Source of the DNA: Salminus brasiliensis
Lineage: Eukaryota > Chordata > Actinopteri > Characiformes > Bryconidae
Assembly (NCBI RefSeq): GCF_030463535.1
Contig: NC_132893.1
Location: 20,568,027 to 20,632,026, forward strand
DNA length: 64,000 nt
Direction of reading: 5' to 3'
This document shows, in pieces, positions 48,380 to 57,752 of the stretch. Position 1 is the first letter of the stretch. Each line of letters begins with the position of its first letter. The notes beneath the pieces were generated by a model. That model was given only the letters and a program-made list of their open reading frames with translations, searched no databases and was not told the DNA's origin. The translations under genes and the position numbers were made by a program.

Positions 48380-49480
48380 CAACACTGTTCTCGAGCTACT
48401 TTGACTGATAAACACTTTTTAAGTTTGCTTCGCACAAGGAGGATATGCATATGTGAGCCATGCCTCGCCTAAAAAGAGTTTTCAGAAGATCTACGATCAT
48501 AAATTGTTGATTTACATAAAGCTGAAAAGGGTTACAAAGTGATTTTAAAGACTTTAGACAATTTGGGACTGTGTCTACTCTGCCACAAAGTGGACACCCA
48601 GTCAAAATGACCCCAAGAGCACAACGGAGACTCATCAATGAGGTAAAGAAACAACCCCAAGTGACGGCCAAAGATTTAAAGATGTCATTGGCACAGGCCA
48701 ACATCTATGTCTACAGTCCGTAAAACCTTAAACAAGCAAGATGTCTATGACAGGACACTGCTGCTTACTAGGACATTGATGCACACCTAAAGTTTGTGAA
48801 AGAGCACATTGACACTCACATTGGCACAAGAGCACATTGACACTTATAGAGGCAACATCATGATTTGGGCCTGCTTTGCTGCATCAGGAACTGTCTGGCT
48901 TACAATAATTGTGGGAAAGATTCCCAAAAAATTCCCAAGTGTATCAAAAAAAGTTCACAGGATAATGTAAGAGTGTCTGTACGTCAGCTGAAACTCTGTA
49001 GAAGTTGGGTGATGCAACAGGACAATGACCCCAAAAACGGAGCAAGCCCACAACAGTACGGCTTATAAAAAACAAAATCTGCCTTTTGGAGTGGCCAAGT
49101 CAGAGCCCAGATCTCAACTCTATAGAAATGCTATGGATTGACTTAAAGAGAGATGTACACATAAAGCTCCCAAGGAACTAAAGCAGCGATGTGCTGGTCT
49201 GATCCACAGCTACAGGAAGTGCCTGGTTGAGGTCATTGCTGCCAAGGGGGGACAACCAGCTATTCATTTCAAGGGTTCACTTAAGTTTTCCACTACCACA
49301 TTGAATGTTGAGTGAGTGTGTTAAATTAAGACCTGCAAGATCATATATTTTTGTGTGTCAGTATTTTAGGCACACTATATTCGCCAATACGCTTGACTTG
49401 AGGATGAGGATCAGATCACATTTTATGACAAATTAATAAAGAACGGGTTCACACACTTTTTCTTGCCACTGTAACTACTA
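48380..49480 (+). mobile_element. degenerate Tc1/mariner transposon
   Basis: Reads MTPRAQRRLINEVKKQPQVT, then FVKEHIDTHIG, QQDNDPKNGA and [15 protein letters not shown] in order along the + strand, with frameshifts. It is about 1.1 kb, near the full length for the family. Confidence 0.8.
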
Positions 49481-49899
49481 AGCTCCACAATTCTTCTGAT
49501 AATGGGAATGAAGGAAACCTCTGCACCTAACAACTGGGGTTACACACAGGGCCCAGCCCATTCCCTTCTCCTTACTCTGCTCACCTGCTACATCCCAAGC
49601 ACCAGGTATCCGGTCAGGTAGGCATTCACCCTTCCTAAGTTACTGTGGCCAACTTTCGTTATACATTAACTACACGAAACTGACAAGATTACCTACACCG
49701 AACAATGAAGGCTGCTGTGGCGGTCTATGATCTGATCAGCAACATTTTAACATTAAGTGAATTAATACATGAACAATAGAAGATCCTACACCCAACAATT
49801 AACATTGCTGTGTGAACATGAGATGATCACGCTATATGTTGTTAGCATGGTAACTGTATGCCCAGTGCATTGCTCAAACTTGCTTCTCCTAACCACACA

Positions 49900-50060
49900 A
49901 CTATTACTTATACGACAGTCAGCCATAACATTAAAACCTCTAAAAGGTGAAGTGAATAATGATCTGGTTACAATGGCACTTGGCAAGTGCTGGAGTATAC
50001 ATATTGTTGGGCACTTTGAGTCACAAGGACCAATTTACCACCATACAGAATAATCAGGTA
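49900..50060. repeat. interspersed repeat of DNA-transposon type
   Basis: ACAGTCAGCCATAACATTAA, AGGTGAAGTGAATAA and GGTTACAATGGCACTTGGCA form a block common in fish genomes as part of a Tc1-like element. Short and partial. Confidence 0.45.
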
Positions 50061-52762
50061 AATTTGACAATCATGGAAGGTGTCCCAAATTTTGGCCGTT
50101 TCTCCACAATTAGATTCCAAGATTATGCTTTGGTCACTGGCGTGAATTCTACTGTCTTTCCACCTCTAAGTAGTCTTCTCACAGTCCAGTCAGGGCTGCC
50201 CAGTTTAAATGGTAAGTACTGTATAAAACACTATGAATATTTACAACTCCTACAACATCCTGTAGTGTGGGAGGAACGGCGGTTCTCTTGTATAAAACAC
50301 CATGTAGACATCATGAAGGACTGTCCAAGCTGAATTCTGTTTTTCCGCAGCCAACTAGCACAGTGCTCTGTGTCTTGCTGTCATCTGTCAAGTTTGTCTT
50401 GATGTATCATCCAGTTTCTTTAGGAGAAATTATGTCAAGTCTCAGGTTCTAATAGACAGGACCATGAGTCAGGACTTGGTGCTTGGTGACCATATTTTGA
50501 AAGCGTGTGGTGAGCAGTGTAAGAGCAGTGTAAGCTGGCACATGGATGACAACATCAAGCACATGTAGAAACCAGAACCTAGGCAACCAAACAACACCTG
50601 GGAGAAAGTCACTCTGCCTAACAAGCAAATATGTGTTTTAGGTTCAAATGAAACCCCCAGGAATGTTGTTGATGGTGTGTCCCTTTGTGGCAAGAAAGGG
50701 CATGTTTCCATGCATGAGGGGCTGAATGGTCAGGGTCTCTTCATTGCAAAGTTACATACTTCGTCATAGTGATGTAGTGAAGTGCACCGCCACTGGTAGC
50801 TTGGGAAGACACAAACCTCACTTACCTCAAAGGCAGTATGCGGTTGTATGGTTACAAGCACTCAAGGATTGGCTTCTCAGTCCTCTCACATAATTTATAT
50901 CACAGCCAGAGAATCTGAATAAAAACAATAGTGTTTATGTAACAAGGTTGCTGCTAAAATCAGTATAACAATCACACATAGCTGCTGAGCCTGACACCAG
51001 ACAAACTTGCACTACAAAATGGTCACTGTAAAAGATACAGTAAATACACTGTAGTGGTCTGTTGTAGTAGGTAAGGCGTTTTACTGTAATTTTACAGCAG
51101 CAGAATACGCAACAATAAACAAGTTCACAAAATGCACTACAGGGATCAGCCTTGCTATAATTAATATTTTATTATTATTTATATAATACATAACACACTG
51201 GGCTTTGCCTACAGTTTGGAAGTGCAATTTGCGCCTTGAGCCACCACTAAAGAACACGTTTTACCCGTGCATTTCTGGAGAAGCTCTGGAGAGAAGGGGG
51301 TTAATTAACACTACAGGATTTTACAAGAATATGACTCTGGTTACTCAATTTTACACAGTTCTTGCAAGCAGCGTAAGAACTGCGTCCTGCTGAGCTGTAT
51401 GCAGAGGTCAGAGTTGCAATGATTGAGATGCTATTCTTTCTTTTACAAGTAAGTGGAGCATCACATCAATGTAACATAATGTTCTATTAAAACAGGTAAA
51501 CATGTACATTTGACCAAAAGGTCTAGTCAACAAAGTTTTTGTTGTAATCAAGATGAGATTCTGGACTATGGTGTAAAAAAAGTCCCCAGTGTATAAATTA
51601 AATGTACACTTAATTTTTGTGTTGTATTATATGTGAACCCCAGATTCTATATCTCACTGTGGTTAAACATGACCAAGTGAGTTAATCCAGTCAGTTTCTA
51701 TAGTTGTATGACCATTACACTGTTAAAAAACAACAGTTACAGTTACAGTTATTCAAAAACATATGAAATATTCTATATTCTATAAATACATTTTTAAATA
51801 TTTTTTAAAAACCACATTGACCTTGTTTTTTGCCATTCACCCACATATCTGCATTAACAGAAATGTGCCAGAAAAAATATTGGATTTCAGCATTTGCCCA
51901 GAATTCCCAAACTGGTGTATCTCTACTGCTTGTAGCTCAGAATGCTGAATGCCCCATGTTAGCCAGAGCAAACATTTAACACAGAAAGGAAATCATTTAA
52001 CACACAGTGGCAGGTCAATTCCGCCATCCCCCTGGATTGTCCAAGAACTCGTGGTATAGGAAGATACTGAGCAGGCCTGGGAACAGCAGAGGACTAAACT
52101 GGCTGAAAATAAACTGAATGAAGCACACCAGAAGCCCAGACTCGCTGCTAATGTCAGCCCTGAAACCTCAGGTCACACCTCAGATAGCAACGGCCGACGA
52201 AAAAAAAACACCCAAGCAAACCACATCAGATAGAGTGACCAACAGAGACAGCGAGCTTCCCTTCCGCGACAGGTCAGCTGAGCATCGTATAGGTTCACAG
52301 AATTTAACCAACAAAACAATGAAGAAGCCTTGCCCTGCCTGTCTGGTATTTCCCCATGCATGAATAGCAGCATCACTAGTAATAACACCCTGGTCATATG
52401 GCCACTTTCCCACAGATTGTACAATGGCGACAACGACAGAAGAGTCTTCCACAAATCTGCCATGAAAGCTTATTAAATGACCTAACGTAAGCAAGTGCTC
52501 TGGTGTATTCCTTCTATTGTGACATCACAGATATTTCTACTGTGACATCATAATCGCTCAAATAATAATAGAAAAACAAGAAAGTACCGCGATTGTAAGT
52601 AAATGATGCCTCATCACCATGACAACTCATTTATTTTTTTGACACAAAAACCAAACAAGCCAAATTTTTCTTGATTGGTTTCTGAGGTTAGGGTTAGGTT
52701 TTGCTGCCCAAAAAATGAAAACACGAACATGCAGACTTTGTAGTAACATTTATGAACTATTA

Positions 52763-52802
52763 ACAGGTGTGTGTGTGTGTGTGTGTGTGCATATGTGTGT
52801 GT
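52763..52802. repeat. (GT)n microsatellite
   Basis: Imperfect GT run with a CATA interruption. Confidence 0.9.
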
Positions 52803-53752
52803 TTATTCATACATGAGACCAAGAGAGGCAAAAAGAAAGTGGATGTGCTAGTGCTTACACTAGCCTGTGTGTATTGTTAGAGAATGTGTGACAGTGTTTA
52901 GTGCTTTGTGGTTCAGTAACTAAAAGAGCAGATACAAGCTTACCCAGAAGGACGTTTCCTGCCCTCACCCCTGTGGTCGGAAATGGAAAATTCAAAAGTT
53001 AAAAAAAATAAAAAAAAGATTCTCTCAAGCTCCACATGGTGCATACATCCTGCGAACCCAACTAGGAAGGAATACATTATCAAAGCACTGGCGCATTTCT
53101 ATGTGCTAGGGATATATGGAAATCCATACTAGGTTAGGGTTCATTGCACACAATAACACAACATAGAGGGCCATGTTCCAATTTGTGTTGCGAAGGGTGC
53201 GGCAGAATGGGGATATCTATATCGAACAACAACTTGACAAGAAGCATTCAGGCTTCCAGATGGAAGGCTGCATGGAGTGCAAGTGTAGGGCTAGGCCAAG
53301 CCTATGTCAAGTCAATAAACATGTATTTTTCTGAGGAAAATAAACATGACTGCTTCCTGCAGCCCCCAAAACACACCTGAACCGTCAATGTAAAAAGTGT
53401 ATTCAAATCTACATTTAGTAAAAATACAGCGAATATAGCCGACTAAGCCTTCAGGGTTTTTTTTTGTATTTTAGTGTAAATCACAAGCAATTAAAGTCAA
53501 AAGAATATATTTTTTTAAATTGTTGATGCAATATCAGCAAAACACTGAGGTCTAGTATATTATTTCTTTTTTATTATTATTTTTCTATGTAAAATAAAGA
53601 AAGGTTGAAGTTTGAAACCTGTCAAACTGCAGCTCATTAGACTAAAAGAGTCTCATTGTGTCTTTAGGTGACGTGAACGTTTGCATTAGGTATCCGCCTG
53701 ATTTCCTGTTTGTAACCGAAAAAGACACAAGACAGTAAAAATAGAAGCAGAT

Positions 53753-53821
53753 ATGGTGCACCTCGTGAAGAACATGCGTAGATGCTGCTTAGGCTTCTTT
53801 AAGAACGGACAGCTGAAATAA
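53753..53821 (+). promoter_or_regulatory. upstream ORF in the trat1 leader, 22 codons
   Basis: ATG 53753 to TAA 53821 encodes a short basic peptide (MVHLVKNMRRCCLGFF..), ending 12 nt before the proposed trat1 start. If the leader is transcribed this far, it could reduce initiation at the main ATG. A TTCCTG (ETS-like) motif at 53703 lies just upstream. Confidence 0.35.
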
Positions 53822-53833
53822 GGACAGTCAAAA

Positions 53834-53843
53834 ATGAATGAAG
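53834..53843 (+). CDS. trat1: trat1 exon 1: start codon, 10 coding nt
   Basis: ATGAATGAAG|GTACGTTG. Only three codons and one base are coding. Chosen because it joins in phase 1 to the TM exon and an upstream ATG leads to a closed short ORF. A start within exon 2 cannot be used, as no Met precedes the TM helix there. Confidence 0.7.
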
Positions 53844-56800
53844 GTACGTTGTGATTATTTTCATTAAAAACAGTTTTCTGTTAAGCTTTCTCTACTTGAA
53901 ACTACTGATATTGAGTTTACAGAGTAAACAATGTATATCTCAATGTAGCATTGTACTCATTGTACGGAGATTTCTCTATGAGCATCTGTTCATTGTTCAA
54001 GAAATGGAATTAATAACAGTAAAACATTTTTATTAAAATCAATCAGATCAATAAGTGGAAATCAGATTAGAAGTGTAGCCTGGTGTAGCCTAGTGAGTGC
54101 CAAAGCAAGCCTGACCTGCTACGAAATTCTGTCAGTCTGTTTTGGTGAAAATAATACTTAATACTTAAGTTCGCGCAAACAACTTAGCTGTTTGTGCAGC
54201 ATTTAATTTTTTACTTTTACTCTTATTATGGTATTAGTTATTTTTATAACGCAATGCCAGTAGTATTTAAAATAACTTCTAGGAAACTGTAAAATGAATT
54301 TTTTGATCATTAATATAAAATTGGCCCTGTGCATTACTGTGTTTTGTCATTAATACTGTATGACTTTTAACTGAGCCTTAAACACTTATAATTATTATAT
54401 TACTTCCTGCCCAGTTGCACTTTACATTTAACAATGCAATTCTCTACATTGCACACCAACTGTTAATTATATTATGTTAATTATATTATGTTAATTATAC
54501 AGTTATAGTATATTGTGTATATTTAGTGTTTATATGTTTATATATATATATATTTGCTCATATCTTTGTAACAATACTATAAAAATCTATATGTATATAT
54601 GTTTCATCTTTATTTTATATATTATATTTATTCTATTTTTTGTTTCATGTGAGTGGGTAGTTATCAAAGCATTTCACTGCTGGTTGCACTGCATAAGACT
54701 ATGTTTGGGACAAATAAACTTAAAAAAAAAAACTTTGTTTTGATAACTTTTCTATCTTTTTTAGCATCTTGCCAAGGAGCTTACGTAGGTCTGTCTCTGA
54801 CATCCCTAGCATTGGTAATATCTGTATCTTTAAACATACTACTGTATTCATTGAGAAGAAAAGAAAGGCAGAACAGAGGTATGTTTTATACCAGTTTATA
54901 ATTATGGATATGAATACAATGAACATTTAGTTATTAGAGATTTTAAAATAACTTACATAGTAAGATGATCAATGTTGAATAGAACTTCAGACATTTTCCG
55001 TGCTGTATATTGATAGCTATTATCTTACATTTTTGGGTACCAGGTGCTGCTGATTGCTTATACAAATGGTGATGCTGAGAAGAGTTTAATGAAAACACTT
55101 TTAACTAAAATGGAAATTTGTAACATGTTGGATTTTTTTTTAAATGCCAAACTATACACAAATCCATTTATTCAATATTTATATATTTCTTATAGATGTG
55201 GAGGAGCCACTGTATCGAGATTCTATTCCTGATGACAGGTAGAATTGCCTCATTTCTCTGTGAGATCATTTGGGAATTGGTGTGGCATGTGCTCTGGTGA
55301 TGAATGACTGCAAATGGAATAGACAGCACCAGTTCTAATCCTAAAAATAATGAATATCACATAAAAAGTATAATATTATTTTCAACTATCACAGGTTTGA
55401 GGAAGACGGACAGCTCAATCAAGACAATCCTATTTATGGAAATATCTGCATGGATGGAGGAGGTAAATTTAGCTGTTTCTGAAATTCAAGTATTCTATTT
55501 TATATAGTACTGATCAAGAAAAACCTAACATTTTTTTTTAAAACTTCTTTATTTTTAAAACTGACATTTCACTATGTTAATGTTGTGTAATATAGTATTT
55601 TCTAACTAAATACATTTCTTAATACAAATACAATTTTACCATTTTTTCTACTACTGTTTTTTTGGTACAGGACATTTCAGGGAGACCGAATATGTGTGCG
55701 AACCTAAGACAAACCAAAACGCAAGGCAAGATGAACAGGTATGGTCTTCTCATTAATAATATGCAATTATGCTGATAACAGTCTCACACAACCATGAAAA
55801 GTATTTCTTTTCTAAACCATCCTGAAAATATCTGCCGAAAGAGATCAGATGTTTGAGGACATGATGTATTTTGAGACAGACTCTGAATCTGAACATTGTT
55901 GTACACAAAAGCAAATGGTTCAGTGTAAAGATAATTTCAAAATTATGTTGATATTGGTTGCTTGATTGATTTTTGCTTACAATATTTCAGATGATTAAAT
56001 CTGACTGATATGGTCAAGTGATATTTTCTAATTTATTTATTTAACTCCAGAAAAGCAGAAGATTTATATTTAGCTACTGCACAAAGTTGTTTAAATTTCA
56101 CCGCATTTGGAACTCTCCAGAATTAGTGCAAATTCAGGTCGATTTTATCTTTAAAAATATTATACATTTGCATGTATCGACATTAGAAGCTATGCACAAA
56201 ATATACTGAATATTGGAATCGACCTAGATTCCCTATATCGTTACGTTCCTGGTTCAAAAGGTTAGACAGTCTTCAAAATGCTGCCCTGAGAACTCTTAAC
56301 GTGAACATTGTTTTAGCTTTAAATAGTTTTTGGACTCTTACTATGTTTTTTTTTTTTTTTTTGGACTAGAAGTCAGGTAACTATTTTAAGCCATCCATCC
56401 CACGCATTTTAAATAAATCGGCCACACACAGAGAAATGCTGAGGCTCTTCGATTTCACACCGCTGCTGTGGTATTGTGCTCTTAGACCACCATGCAGCAA
56501 CAACAAAAAAAAAGGCCTGAGGAAACAGACATAAGAGTAGCTCATAAAGCCATAATGTTTGGACATGTGTAATGCTAGTGTTGTGCTTTAGAGCTTTTTC
56601 ACTTTTTTTTTACACCAGATTTTTATAGTTATTTAATGTTTTATTATGCTAAAGGTTCATGACCTTCAAAACCGTTTAAAATTTATTGGTATAAAATCTA
56701 TTACTAATGGTATAAAATGCATTACCATATAATAATAAAATAAAAATCTGTAAAGTTTCACAAGTACATGTTTTCATGTGACAACAATTAATAAATAATG

Positions 56801-57694
56801 TAATTGTAATCAGTAATCAATATTTTCACTATATGAAAACTAATATGTATGAAATAGGAAGAACGTTAGGAGTTGGAAGTTAAAGTAAATTTAGGGAGAG
56901 TGGAAAACTAATTTGGGCGTAAATGCAACACAGGCTTTTAATGTAGTTAAACCGATTTAAGTAGAACATGCTTTTCTTCAGATGTTTGTTTGTTTTACAC
57001 TAAAAACACCCCCTAGATCAGTTTATTCATCATACAGGTGCATTTAACATAGCATCTCTTTGAAGTGTATAAATAACTCTGTGAGAGCTAGCCAGACTAA
57101 TGTACAGGCTCCATATGGTGGGTGAGTTTTACCACAGTGTTAAAACAAAGCCTCCCAAAGTAAACAGCCCATATTCCCCTCATATACATTCGAGGCAGTT
57201 TATTTATTTATTTTTTTATGGTTTTAAGCAGATATTTATCATGAACACACTACAGATAAACTACCCTTCTGAGACTAGCTGTTCCACTTTATGGTCAAAG
57301 ATAAATTTGATACATCCATTTTTTACTAATCATATTTATTTTGATGCAGATATTTTACATGTTTAGGTAAGAAAGCTTGTCTGTTTACAATTTTGCATCA
57401 ATGCACTAGACTTTTTAGTATGTGTTACAATAAGCCCCTCACTTTGTTGTTATTAAGCCCAGTTATCAAATGCTTAAAATTAAATCTATCACTTTAAAGT
57501 GTAAGTATAATTTAACAAGTACATGCTTTAAATAATTTAGATATAAAATATAATCAAGCTATCAGAACAAAAACATTTGGCTCTTAAGTCCTATTAAAGT
57601 TTTGGATTTAGGTTTTAAGTTTTTAGAATGGTTCTTTTTCTAGGACAGAATGAGTTACTAGTTATTAAATAATCAATTAATAACTAGTGTTGAG

Positions 57695-57752
<58 letters not shown>

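Larger units (their letters stand above)
47290..53690. other. cd96-trat1 intergenic region
   Basis: Besides the Tc1 relic and small repeats, no gene is supported. 51200-51400 follows a pyrimidine/CTACAG run, but the frame matches nothing. 52050-52220 reads as a charged open frame that soon hits stops. Confidence 0.4.
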
